A stretch of 64,000 bases of DNA. It comes from Pseudomonas fortuita (GTDB taxonomy: Bacteria; Pseudomonadota; Gammaproteobacteria; Pseudomonadales; Pseudomonadaceae). The position numbers and the translations under genes are program-made. The DNA lies in assembly GCF_026898135.2 (NCBI RefSeq), contig NZ_CP114035.2, forward strand, positions 5,869,501 to 5,933,500, written 5' to 3'. This document shows, in pieces, positions 39,349 to 50,045 of the stretch (within the stretch, counting starts at the first letter, position 1; each line of letters opens with the position of its first letter). The notes beneath the pieces are model-generated. The model saw only the letters and a program-made list of their open reading frames with translations. It did no database searches and was not told the DNA's origin.

Positions 39349-41499
39349 TCAGGTGGGCAGCGCAAAGAAGGTGCGCATCAACGCGTCATCCTCTGTGCCC
39401 AACCGCTCAGCCAGTGCCTGGCGATCGAACAATACCCCCGTGCGCATCTCCCGCACTGTCACCCCGCTTGGCGCTTGCGCCAGTGCCTTCAGGCACACCT
39501 CCATGAAGCGATAATCGTGGCCCTGAACGGCCGTCATCTTTTCCACTTGCAGGTAGCGCCCTGGCAACATCAGCGACTCTGCCTCATCCGGTCGCCTTGA
39601 GAAAGGCCCGATAGGCGTGGCCTGCATGTCCTCGCCCGGTTCCAGCACGTACACCAACGCGTTGTCATCAAACGCCCCTCTGCCACTGACCTGGGTCTGC
39701 GGGTCGTTGAAAACCTCCCAGAGCGCATAACGGTTTTCCGTGAAAGACGTGAAGTCGGTGGTCACCAGCACGTCCCCCACCTCAATGGCGCCATCGCCGA
39801 ACGCCGGTATACCGGAACCCCGCAAGCCCGACGCAGCACGGTACAGCCGTACCTGGTTGCTTACGCCTATCTCCCCAAGGGCACGGGCAAGGTCGTGACT
39901 GCGCTGGATATTCTCGGCGTGAGTACCCTCGAGGGGCAGCCCCCGCCACAGGTTGTTGTAGCGCTCTGGTGAGCTGGTGGACTCGGCAATGGCGGGCGAG
40001 CCAAAGCCGTGCTCATCGCGATAGACGGGAAAGGGCTCACTGAATGCATCCAGATACTCACCGCGGGCGCCCAAGGCATCCAGGTCAGCCCACGGCACCG
40101 CGCCCATCAGGGCTTCCTGGCGGGCCAGCGCCCCGTCCGACACAGCCAGCAATTCGTCTGCCGCCGGCGCCATGTAAAGCTCCCAATCGACCTTGGCAAC
40201 CGCGGTTTGCACCTGGCCAACATTGCGCGGGGGTACGCGGCTATCGCTGAACAGGTCACCGGCACGCATCATTGCTGCATCAAGCAGGATGAAAAGGATA
40301 TCCGTCACTACTGCCCACCATGCTGCCGTGCGCCAGGCCCGTTTGCCATTGAGTGCCCGGTCCAGGTGCAGCGCCAGGCTCGCGGTGCCAAGCCCCAGCG
40401 AGGTCAATAATACTGGCCAGCCAAACGGCGCCATCGGTGCAATGACCAGACTGGCAGCTTGTAAGCCCGCCAACCAGTTGGCCTTGCGCAGTTGTGCGTT
40501 GGTGGTCAGCCGCTCGTGGGCATCGCTGGTCAGATCATCCATGACCGCTTCGCGCAGGTGGACGAACAGGTCCCCTGCAATCGCCTGCCCGGCAATCGTG
40601 ATATCGCCCCGTGACTGGGCAAGCCACTTGAGGTATGTGCTTATGCGCAGGCGTAGCGGCTGTGCCAGTACTCCATCCCCGACGAACAGCCTGACCAGGC
40701 GCTCCCGCCCCTCAGGCGTGTCGGCCTGATCAGCAAGCCATGCTGTAAGTACGTGGCGATTGTCGAATACCTGCACAACAGCCTGCGCATCGGCAAGATA
40801 GAGGCACAACTTGCCAGTCTTCAGCTTATGCTGGAACAGCAGCCTGGCGCTGATACCGCCGATGGCAAGCGTGCTCCAACCCCGCTGGGCATTCACTGGC
40901 CGGGTCTGTCGCAGACCTTGCACACTGATCGGCAGTGCGGGTACCGCAAACGTCGCCACCATCAGCTCCCGCCGCTCTGGCTCGCTGAGCGTCGATTGGC
41001 CCACGGCGGCAAGGAAACGGGCGCGGGCCAGCACGCAATAATCTTCGCCATGCAGCGACCGGAACCTGCTCAGAGCCTCGGTATAGCGCCCCGCAAAATC
41101 CAGTTGCCAGAACGCCTTCAGCACGTGCTGTGGGTCAAGCCGCACTTCGTTGCGCTCGTCATAGTCAATGTGGCTGGCGTCCACCCGGTAGAAGCCACCG
41201 TAAACGCTTAATTCATCTGCACTGTCCTGCTGCTGTGGGCTGAAGCGCTGGATCACCAGCTCGGTCAGGCTCAGGGAGCGCCAAGGCGGCCCGCTGTGGC
41301 ACCAGCCGGTGTAGCTGCGCGAGCTCGTTGCTGCGGCGTGGAATTCGTGCCAATAGAGCCTGTCCGGATCCACCCAGTACCCTAGTTGCTGGTGCAGCAC
41401 ATGGCCGGCCGCTTGACGCGCCATCCTGTGCAAATCAGGGAAATGCCCCAGCATGCGTTGGGCCAGCTGGGCGAGTGACAAGGTTTCTTGATCGTTCAT
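39349..41499 (-). CDS. DUF6543-type toxin-like protein with C-terminal ADP-ribosyltransferase domain
   Basis: A 716-residue protein with no close housekeeping counterpart. Residues 1-200 match what I know of the dermonecrotic-toxin-like DUF6543 family: PDLHRMARQA, DPDRLYWHEF, then SYTGWCHSG and SLTELVIQRF. Residues 343-382 and 393-412 are hydrophobic and could insert in membranes. The C-terminal ~200 residues carry a mono-ADP-ribosyltransferase (R-S-E class) signature: Arg554 in RLYRAASG, Ser585 in TTDFTSFTE, and the ExE pair Glu639/Glu641 in DEAESLMLPGRYL. ExE suggests arginine as acceptor. There is no signal peptide and no immunity gene alongside. Delivery route and host target are unknown. 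It is lone, convergent with betA, and the ribosome site is weak. Confidence 0.8.
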   Translation of the reverse strand: MNDQETLSLAQLAQRMLGHFPDLHRMARQAAGHVLHQQLGYWVDPDRLYWHEFHAAATSSRSYTGWCHSGPPWRSLSLTELVIQRFSPQQQDSADELSVYGGFYRVDASHIDYDERNEVRLDPQHVLKAFWQLDFAGRYTEALSRFRSLHGEDYCVLARARFLAAVGQSTLSEPERRELMVATFAVPALPISVQGLRQTRPVNAQRGWSTLAIGGISARLLFQHKLKTGKLCLYLADAQAVVQVFDNRHVLTAWLADQADTPEGRERLVRLFVGDGVLAQPLRLRISTYLKWLAQSRGDITIAGQAIAGDLFVHLREAVMDDLTSDAHERLTTNAQLRKANWLAGLQAASLVIAPMAPFGWPVLLTSLGLGTASLALHLDRALNGKRAWRTAAWWAVVTDILFILLDAAMMRAGDLFSDSRVPPRNVGQVQTAVAKVDWELYMAPAADELLAVSDGALARQEALMGAVPWADLDALGARGEYLDAFSEPFPVYRDEHGFGSPAIAESTSSPERYNNLWRGLPLEGTHAENIQRSHDLARALGEIGVSNQVRLYRAASGLRGSGIPAFGDGAIEVGDVLVTTDFTSFTENRYALWEVFNDPQTQVSGRGAFDDNALVYVLEPGEDMQATPIGPFSRRPDEAESLMLPGRYLQVEKMTAVQGHDYRFMEVCLKALAQAPSGVTVREMRTGVLFDRQALAERLGTEDDALMRTFFALPT

Positions 41500-41678
41500 G
41501 GATCTTGGCTACCTGGGACAAGGCGTTCCACTACACAGGCAAGCCGCAGTAACGATGCGGTATCGCTTTACAGCCCGCATCGGCCTCAGGTTAGAATCGA
41601 TTGGCACGCGACCTGCTAGCTTTTGCTGAACAACGCGCTACCACGTCCCTTCCCGCCGCTGTCTCGGAGTACCTGCCT

Positions 41679-43421
41679 TTGGATGCAAGCACCATCAACA
41701 GCCTGTTCTTGATCGGCGCATTGCTGGTGGGTGCAAGTATTCTGGTCAGCTCGCTGTCTTCGCGCCTGGGCATCCCCATTCTGGTCATCATCCTCGCCGT
41801 CGGCATGGTCGCCGGTGTCGATGGTGGCGGCATCATCTTCAACAACTACCCGACCGCCTACCTGGTGGGCAACCTGGCACTGGCCGTGATCCTGCTCGAC
41901 GGTGGCTTGCGCACGCGGGTGGCAAGCTTTCGCGTAGCGCTGTGGCCGGCGCTGTCGCTGGCCACGGTCGGGGTAATGATCACCACCGCCCTCACCGGCC
42001 TGGTCGCCGCCTGGCTGTTCAACCTGAGCCTGATCCAGGGCCTGCTGATCGGCGCCATCGTGGGCTCTACCGATGCGGCTGCGGTGTTCTCGCTGCTGGG
42101 CGGCAAAGGCCTGAACGAACGGGTTACCGCCACCCTGGAGATCGAGTCGGGCAGCAACGACCCAATGGCCGTGTTCCTCACGGTCACCCTGATCGACATG
42201 ATCGCCAGCGGCCAGACCGGCCTGCACTGGAGCCTGCTGGGCCACCTGTTGCGCGAATTCGGCATCGGCGGGCTGCTGGGCCTGGGTGGCGGCTGGCTGA
42301 TGCTGCAACTGGTAAACCGCATCAACCTGGCCGGTGGCCTGTACCCGATCCTGGTAGTAGCCGGCGGCCTGGTGGTGTTCTCGCTGACCAACGCCCTGCA
42401 CGGTAGCGGCTTCCTCGCCGTATACCTGTGCGGCCTGGTGCTGGGCAACAAGCCTATCCGCAGCCGCCATGGCATCCTGCACATGCTCGACGGCATGGCA
42501 TGGCTGGCCCAGATCGGCATGTTCCTGGTGCTGGGGCTGCTGGTCACACCTCACGACCTGCTGCCCATCGCCTTGCCGGCGCTAGGCCTGGCATTGTGGA
42601 TGATCCTGGTGGCGCGGCCGCTGTCGGTGGTCGCGGCACTGCTGCCGTTCAAGGCCTTCCATGGCCGCGAAAAAGGCTTTATCTCCTGGGTAGGCCTGCG
42701 CGGCGCGGTGCCGATCATTCTGGCGGTGTTCCCGCTGATGGCCGGCCTGCCAGACGCTCAGCTGTTCTTCAACCTGGCGTTCTTCATCGTGCTGGTATCA
42801 CTGCTGGTGCAAGGCACCAGCCTGCCGTGGGTGGCCAAACTGCTAAAAGTGACCGTACCGCCAGACCCGGCGCCAATCTCCCGCTCTGCCCTGGAAGTGC
42901 ACATCACCAGCGAGTGGGAAATGTTCGTCTACCGCCTGGGCGCCGAAAAATGGTGCATCGGGGCCGCCCTGCGCGAGCTGAAAATGCCCGAAGGCACGCG
43001 GATTGCCGCGCTGTTCCGGGGCGAACAACTGCTGCACCCCTCAGGCAGTACCGTGCTGCAAGTTGACGACATGCTCTGCGTGATCGGTCATGAGCACAAC
43101 CTGCCTGCCCTGGGCAAGTTGTTCAGCCAAGCGCCACAACGCGGCCTGGACCTGCGTTTCTTTGGCGACTTCGTGCTCGAAGGCGATGCCGAACTGGGAG
43201 CCGTTGCAGCGCTTTACGGCCTGAAACTCGATGGCCTGGACGCGAAAATGCCGCTGGCGCAGTTCATCCGACAGAAGGTCGGAGGCGCTCCAGTAGTAGG
43301 TGACCAGGTCGATTGGCATGGCACGATCTGGACCGTGGCGACCATGGACGGGAACAAGATTCAGAAAGTAGGCGTCAGATTCCCCGAAGGAACGCGACCC
43401 GGACCAGGATTGTTCCTCTAA
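41679..43421 (+). CDS. cvrA: K+/H+ antiporter CvrA/NhaP2
   Basis: A 580-residue CPA1-family antiporter for cell-volume and potassium control. About twelve or thirteen helices lie in residues 1-390, with the conserved [10 protein letters not shown] and [11 protein letters not shown] motifs. A cytosolic RCK-C domain follows (about residues 405-485, [21 protein letters not shown]), then a CorC/HlyC-type domain to the end. I take the TTG at 41679 (GGAG upstream), which gives the usual [10 protein letters not shown]-terminus; an in-frame TTG at 41601 would add 26 unlikely residues. mscK follows closely, so both may respond to osmotic change. Confidence 0.93.
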   Translation: MDASTINSLFLIGALLVGASILVSSLSSRLGIPILVIILAVGMVAGVDGGGIIFNNYPTAYLVGNLALAVILLDGGLRTRVASFRVALWPALSLATVGVMITTALTGLVAAWLFNLSLIQGLLIGAIVGSTDAAAVFSLLGGKGLNERVTATLEIESGSNDPMAVFLTVTLIDMIASGQTGLHWSLLGHLLREFGIGGLLGLGGGWLMLQLVNRINLAGGLYPILVVAGGLVVFSLTNALHGSGFLAVYLCGLVLGNKPIRSRHGILHMLDGMAWLAQIGMFLVLGLLVTPHDLLPIALPALGLALWMILVARPLSVVAALLPFKAFHGREKGFISWVGLRGAVPIILAVFPLMAGLPDAQLFFNLAFFIVLVSLLVQGTSLPWVAKLLKVTVPPDPAPISRSALEVHITSEWEMFVYRLGAEKWCIGAALRELKMPEGTRIAALFRGEQLLHPSGSTVLQVDDMLCVIGHEHNLPALGKLFSQAPQRGLDLRFFGDFVLEGDAELGAVAALYGLKLDGLDAKMPLAQFIRQKVGGAPVVGDQVDWHGTIWTVATMDGNKIQKVGVRFPEGTRPGPGLFL

Positions 43422-43456
43422 ACTTCGTTTCTGCCGGATCCACAAGTAGTCTGCCT

Positions 43457-46400
43457 ATGTCCCTGCGCGCGTACCTTCGCACAGCCCTGCTCGGGCTGTG
43501 CCTGTCCCTTTCCTTTGCCGCCACCGCGGCAGAAGCCCCGACCACCGCCAGCATCCAGAATAGCCTCGACAAGATCGCCGAGCGCAAACTGCCCGAGGCT
43601 GACCAGAAGGCACTGCAGCAAGTGCTCGAGCAAACGCTGAGCCTGCTTGCCAGCAAGGAAGACAACGAAAAGAAGCTCGCCGCGCTCAAGCAGCAGTTGA
43701 CCAGTGCGCCCAAGGAAACCAGTGACAGCCAGAAGGAGCTCGCCAGGCTCAAGCAAAGCAAGGCGCTGCCCGTCGCTCAACGGTACGCCGCACTCACCGT
43801 GCCGCAGCTCGAGCAAATGCTCAGCGAACGCAACACCCAGCAGGGCGAGCTGCAGAAGGCGCTGTCCGAAGCCAACAGCCTGATCATCAATTCGCAAACC
43901 CGCCCGGAACGCGCCCAGGCCGAAATCAGCAACAGCCAGGCCCGCGCCCAGCAGATCAACACCATCCTTAAAACCGGCAAGGACGGCGGCAAATCGATCA
44001 ACGCCGACCAGCGCAACCAGCTCAACGCCGAACTTGCCTCGCTCAACGCGCTGACCCTGTTGCGCCGCCAGGAACTGGCCGGCAACACCCTGCTGCAAGA
44101 TCTCGGCAATGCTCGTCATGATTTGCTGATCGAGCGCGCCGCGCGCCTGGAGCAGGAAATCCAGGACCTGCAGACCCTGATCAACGAAAAGCGCCTGGCC
44201 CAGTCCCAGGAAGCGGTTACCCAACAGTCGATCGAGGCCCAGAAGGCCGGTGGCAGCAGCCTGCTGGCGACCGAAAGCGCGATCAACCTCAAGCTCTCCG
44301 ACTACCTGCTGAAAAGCACCGACCGCCTCAACGAGCTGACCCAGCAGAACCTGCGCACCAAGCAGCAGCTGGACAGCCTGACCCAGGCCGACCAGGCGCT
44401 GGACGAGCAGATCAACGTGCTCAAGGGCAGCTTGCTGCTGTCAAAGATCCTCTACAAGCAGAAGCAGACCCTGCCGCACCTGAAAGTCGACCGCGACCTG
44501 GCCGACCAGATCGCCGACACCCGGCTGTACCAGTTCGAGGTCAACCAGCAACGCGAGCAGATGAGCAACCCGGTCACCTACGTCGACAAGCTGCTGGCCG
44601 CCCAACCGCAGGAAGACGTGACTCCCCAGCTGCGCAAGGCGTTGCTGGAAGTGGCGATCACCCGCAGTGACCTGCTGGAGCGGCTGAACCGCGAACTGTC
44701 GGCGCTGCTCAACGAATCGATCACCCTGCAGCTCAACCAGAAGCAGCTGCTGGGCACCGCGCAGAACCTGCGCACCACCCTGGACGAGCAGATGTTCTGG
44801 ATCCCCAGCAACAAGCCGCTGGACTGGGACTGGCTGAGCTATGTACCCGAGCGCCTGGCCGACCAGGTCGCCAACCTGCCGTGGGGCTCGGGCCTGAAAG
44901 AGCTGGCCGACGGCCTGAGCCAGCGTCCGCTGCTGTTCTTGCCACTGTTGCTGGTCATCGGCGCGCTGTTGTGGCGGCGCAAGTACCTGTACCAACGGCT
45001 AGGCAAGGTGCACCAGGACATCGGCCACTTCCGCCGTGACAGCCAATGGCACACGCCCCAGGCGATCCTTATCAACATCCTCCTGGCGATGCCGGTCAGC
45101 CTTGGCCTGGCGCTGTGCAGCTACGCCTTGCAGATCGACGCCCGCGGGCAAAACGCCAACCTGGGCGCCGCACTCTGGCAGCTGGCCCAGGCCTGGCTGG
45201 TGTTCTACACCGCCTACCGCATCCTCGCCCCCGGTGGCGTGGCAGAAATCCACTTCCGCTGGCACAAACCGCAGGTCGAGTTCCTGCGTGGCTGGGTGCG
45301 GCGCCTGGGCACCGTGGTGCTGGCACTGGTCGGTGTGGTGGCGGTGGCCGAACACCAGCCTTCGGCGTTGGCCGACGACGTGCTGGGTATCGGCGTGGTG
45401 CTGACCTGCTACGCACTGATGGCCTGGCTGCTCAGCCGCCTGCTGCTCAGCAGCCCCGCGCACCGCAATACCTCTCTGTTCCGCAAGGCCGTGGGCGTCG
45501 CGTTCACCGCGCTGCCCATCGCCCTGTTCGTCGCTGTGTGCTTCGGCTACTACTACACCGCGCTTAAACTCACCGACCGGCTGATCTACACCCTGTACCT
45601 GCTAATGTTCTGGCTGGTGATCGAAGCGGCATTCGTGCGCGGCCTGTCAGTGGCGGCACGGCGCCTGGCTTACCAACGCGCGCTCAGCAAACGGGCTGCG
45701 GCCAAGGAAGGGCTGGATGGCGAAGTCATTACCGAAGAGCCGACGCTGGACATCGAGCAGGTCAACCAGCAATCGCTGCGCCTGATCCGCCTGGCCCTGC
45801 TCGGCGGCTTCATCGCCGGCCTGTACTGGGTGTGGGCAGACCTGATCTCAGTGTTCGCCTACCTCAACAACTTCGTCCTGTACGAATACACCAGCGGCAC
45901 CGGCACGGCCGCCAGTATGGTGCCGATCAGCCTCGGCGACCTGCTGGGTGCGCTGGTGATCGTCGGCATCACCTTCGCCCTGGCGGGCAACTTGCCAGGC
46001 CTGCTCGAGGTGCTGGTGCTTTCACGCCTGAACCTGGCCCAAGGCAGTGCCTATGCCACCACCACCTTGCTGTCGTACACCATTGTCGGCATCGGTATCG
46101 TCAGCACCCTGTCGACCCTGGGGGTGAGCTGGGACAAGCTGCAATGGCTGGTGGCCGCGTTGTCGGTGGGCTTGGGCTTCGGCATGCAGGAAATTTTCGC
46201 CAACTTCATTTCCGGCATCATGATTCTGTTCGAGCGCCCGGTACGGATCGGCGACACCATCACCATCGGCAACCTGTCGGGCACGGTGAGCAAGATACGC
46301 ATCCGCGCCACCACCATCACCGATTTCGACCGCAAGGACATCATCGTCCCTAACAAGACCTTCATCACCGGCCAGCTGATCAACTGGTCGCTGACCGACA

Positions 46401-46765
46401 CGGTCACCCGGGTGACGCTGAAGCTGGGCATCGACTACGGCTCCGACCTGGACCTGGTACGCGACCTGCTGCTCAAGGGCGCACACGAAAACCCGCGCGT
46501 GCTCAAGGACCCGGAGCCGATCGTGTACTTCCTCAACTTCGGTGAAAGCTCGCTCGACCATGAGTTGCGCATGCACGTGCGCGACCTGGGCGACCGCAAC
46601 CCGACGCTGGACGAGATCAACCGCTACATCAACCGCGAGTTCAAGGCCCACAACATCAAGATCTCGGTACGCCAGGTGGAGGTGTTCCTGATGGACCAGA
46701 AGGGCGGCAAGCAGCAGTTGATTCCGCTGGAGCAACCTAAACCGGATGGCACTGCACCGGCCTGA
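43457..46765 (+). CDS. mscK: Mechanosensitive channel MscK/KefA
   Basis: A 1102-residue large MscS-family channel that opens under membrane tension. Signal peptide about residues 1-24 (FAATAAEAP). A long periplasmic coiled-coil region covers residues 25-470. Roughly eleven transmembrane helices follow, and the MscS core lies near residues 870-1000: GLGFGMQEIFANFISGIMILFERPVRIGD, then the cytoplasmic domain with VPNKTFITGQLINWS. It starts 36 bases after the cvrA stop and is followed by selO with a short gap. Confidence 0.93.
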   Translation: MSLRAYLRTALLGLCLSLSFAATAAEAPTTASIQNSLDKIAERKLPEADQKALQQVLEQTLSLLASKEDNEKKLAALKQQLTSAPKETSDSQKELARLKQSKALPVAQRYAALTVPQLEQMLSERNTQQGELQKALSEANSLIINSQTRPERAQAEISNSQARAQQINTILKTGKDGGKSINADQRNQLNAELASLNALTLLRRQELAGNTLLQDLGNARHDLLIERAARLEQEIQDLQTLINEKRLAQSQEAVTQQSIEAQKAGGSSLLATESAINLKLSDYLLKSTDRLNELTQQNLRTKQQLDSLTQADQALDEQINVLKGSLLLSKILYKQKQTLPHLKVDRDLADQIADTRLYQFEVNQQREQMSNPVTYVDKLLAAQPQEDVTPQLRKALLEVAITRSDLLERLNRELSALLNESITLQLNQKQLLGTAQNLRTTLDEQMFWIPSNKPLDWDWLSYVPERLADQVANLPWGSGLKELADGLSQRPLLFLPLLLVIGALLWRRKYLYQRLGKVHQDIGHFRRDSQWHTPQAILINILLAMPVSLGLALCSYALQIDARGQNANLGAALWQLAQAWLVFYTAYRILAPGGVAEIHFRWHKPQVEFLRGWVRRLGTVVLALVGVVAVAEHQPSALADDVLGIGVVLTCYALMAWLLSRLLLSSPAHRNTSLFRKAVGVAFTALPIALFVAVCFGYYYTALKLTDRLIYTLYLLMFWLVIEAAFVRGLSVAARRLAYQRALSKRAAAKEGLDGEVITEEPTLDIEQVNQQSLRLIRLALLGGFIAGLYWVWADLISVFAYLNNFVLYEYTSGTGTAASMVPISLGDLLGALVIVGITFALAGNLPGLLEVLVLSRLNLAQGSAYATTTLLSYTIVGIGIVSTLSTLGVSWDKLQWLVAALSVGLGFGMQEIFANFISGIMILFERPVRIGDTITIGNLSGTVSKIRIRATTITDFDRKDIIVPNKTFITGQLINWSLTDTVTRVTLKLGIDYGSDLDLVRDLLLKGAHENPRVLKDPEPIVYFLNFGESSLDHELRMHVRDLGDRNPTLDEINRYINREFKAHNIKISVRQVEVFLMDQKGGKQQLIPLEQPKPDGTAPA

Positions 46766-48271
<1,506 letters not shown>

Positions 48272-48289
48272 TTGATGATTGCTCTACCG

Positions 48290-48383
48290 GCCCTGTCGCC
48301 GGCAAGCCAGCTCCCACAGGTAACGTGCCAGACCTGAGGCAAGCGGTCCCCCTGTGGGAGCTGGCTTGCCGGCGATAGGGCCC
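48290..48383. repeat. REP inverted pair between selO and trxC
   Basis: CCCTGTCGCCGGCAAGCCAG and complement face each other in the 136-base gap. Confidence 0.85.
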
Positions 48384-48407
48384 GAACAAACAACACAAGG
48401 AATTGAT

Positions 48408-48842
48408 ATGTCCGACCCACTGGTAATCCCCTGTCCCCACTGCAACGGCCTCAACCGCCTGCCCGCCGAGCGCCTGGGCGACGCGCCGAAATGCGGCCGC
48501 TGCAAACAGGAGGTGCTGTTGAGCACCCCCTTCGAGCTCACCGAAGCCAGCTACGCCAGCCAGATCAAAGGCGACCTGCCGCTGCTGGTCGACATCTGGG
48601 CCGACTGGTGCGGCCCCTGCAAATCCTTCGCTCCCACCTTCGAACAAGCCGCCCGCCAACTGGCCGGCCGCTGCCGCCTGGCCAAGCTCGACAGCGAAGC
48701 CAACCGCAACCTGGCCGGGCAACTGGGCATCCGCTCGATCCCCAGCCTGCTGCTGTTCAAGAACGGCCGCGAAGTCAGCCGCCAGGCCGGAGCATTTCCA
48801 CTCCAGTCGTTGCTGGAGTGGGTGCGTAGCCAAGGGGTTTAG
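48408..48842 (+). CDS. trxC: Thioredoxin 2
   Basis: A 144-residue thioredoxin with an N-terminal zinc finger (CPHCNGLNRL and CGRCK, residues about 9-30) and a thioredoxin domain with the WCGPC active site near residue 67. The cis-proline is in IRSIPSLLLF. TrxC-type proteins act in oxidative stress, and the zinc part tunes activity. AAGGAATTGAT precedes the ATG at 48408. It may be expressed with selO despite the REP pair between them. Confidence 0.95.
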   Translation: MSDPLVIPCPHCNGLNRLPAERLGDAPKCGRCKQEVLLSTPFELTEASYASQIKGDLPLLVDIWADWCGPCKSFAPTFEQAARQLAGRCRLAKLDSEANRNLAGQLGIRSIPSLLLFKNGREVSRQAGAFPLQSLLEWVRSQGV

Positions 48843-48880
48843 GTGTGTTTTCTGGTGCATGCCGTTAGCAGGATGGCGCC

Positions 48881-49142
48881 TGTGAGATCGAGCGCCGCCC
48901 GCGCGGCGCTTCGCGGGACAAGCCCGCTCCCACATTTGTTTCTGGCCAATTACTCCTGTGCCATAGGCGCGCGCACCCTTGGTATATGGCGAAAGATGGG
49001 TGAAGGGTAGCTGCGTAACCTTTGATATCGAATGGAACAAACAAGCCGGACAGCGGTCAACTCACAGGAGGGACTGGCCCAAAACGAATGTGGGAGCGGG
49101 CTTGTCCCGCGAAGCGCCGCGCGGGCGGCGCTCGATGTCACA
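48881..49142. repeat. Composite long palindromic repeat, copy B
   Basis: Same architecture as the element at 7213-7466: outer arms with GAGATCGAGCGCCGCCCGCG, then REP sequence, then a core of about 155 bases. The core shares patches with copy A such as TGGCCAAT, CCTTGG, GCTGC, TGATATC and CAGGAG. Arms are almost perfect complements and pairing continues inward (CTCCTGTG / CACAGGAG). It occupies nearly all of the 353-base convergent gap between trxC and the ParA gene; nothing else is seen there. Confidence 0.85.
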
Positions 49143-49195
49143 GGCGCCGAAAATGCTGCGCCAGGCACCTGGCAGCCTTGATACCTACCAGACGT

Positions 49196-49969
49196 CTAAC
49201 CTCTCTCCTCCAGCAGATCATGCAACTCGACAAACTGCTGGGTCAGCTTGTGCTTGGGCTCCAGGTGAATCAGCGGCAGGCTGGCGTGGTGCGATTCGCG
49301 CATCTTCACCGAGCTGCCCAGGTACACCGGTAGCACCGGCAGGCCTTCTTCCAGCAGCTCGTCGAGCATCTGCTGCGGCAGGCTGGCACGGGACTGGAAC
49401 TGGTTGACCACGATGCCTTCGACCATCAAGTCTTCGTTGTGGTCTTCCTTGAGGTCTTCGATCTCCGCCAGCAGGCCATACAGGGCCTGGCGCGAAAAGC
49501 TGTCACAGTCGAAGGGAATCAGCACGCGATCTGCGGCGATCAACGCAGAAACGGCATAGAAGTTCAGCGCTGGCGGGGTATCGATGTAGATACGCTCGTA
49601 GTCCTCGTCCAGCTCGTCGAGCAACTTTCGCAGCTTGTTGATCTTGTGCTTGGCCTCAAGCTTGGGCTGCAGGTCGGCCAACTCGGCAGTGGCAGTGACC
49701 ACGTGCAGGTTGTCGAACGGGGTTTCGTAGATATCGACTTTGTTCTTCTTGCTGAACGGCCCGCTGGACAGGCTTTGCTTGAAGAAGTCGGCAATACCCA
49801 TCGGGATATCCTCGCCGGTCAGGCCGGTGAGGTACTGGGTCGAGTTCGCCTGGGCATCCAGGTCGATCAAAAGGGTCCGGTAGCCTTCATTGGCACTGAC
49901 CGCCGCCAGGTTGCAGGCGATGCTCGACTTGCCCACCCCACCTTTCTGATTGAACACCACGCGACGCAT
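49196..49969 (-). CDS. Orphan ParA/MinD-family ATPase
   Basis: A 257-residue ParA-family ATPase. The deviant Walker A motif is at the very N-terminus (FNQKGGVGKSS, residues 5-15), Walker A' is LLIDLDAQANST, and Walker B is RIYIDTPPALNF. It has no N-terminal DNA-binding domain and no adjacent parB, so it is not the chromosome-partitioning ParA. Orphan ParA proteins often position protein clusters or plasmids; the cargo here is unknown. CGGAGG lies before the ATG at 49969. The LysR gene lies upstream on the same strand, with 76 bases between. Confidence 0.85.
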   Translation of the reverse strand: MRRVVFNQKGGVGKSSIACNLAAVSANEGYRTLLIDLDAQANSTQYLTGLTGEDIPMGIADFFKQSLSSGPFSKKNKVDIYETPFDNLHVVTATAELADLQPKLEAKHKINKLRKLLDELDEDYERIYIDTPPALNFYAVSALIAADRVLIPFDCDSFSRQALYGLLAEIEDLKEDHNEDLMVEGIVVNQFQSRASLPQQMLDELLEEGLPVLPVYLGSSVKMRESHHASLPLIHLEPKHKLTQQFVELHDLLEERG

Positions 49970-50045
49970 GATTGACCTCCGTGTTTCAACGAATGCCCGA
50001 GTATGTGGCGGTACTGCGGCAATGGCCAGCGCCATTTGGCCAACA

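Noticed and set aside
49196..49969. Chromosomal partition protein ParA
   Set aside because: No parB and no gid/rnpA neighbourhood; the sequence is an orphan member of the family.
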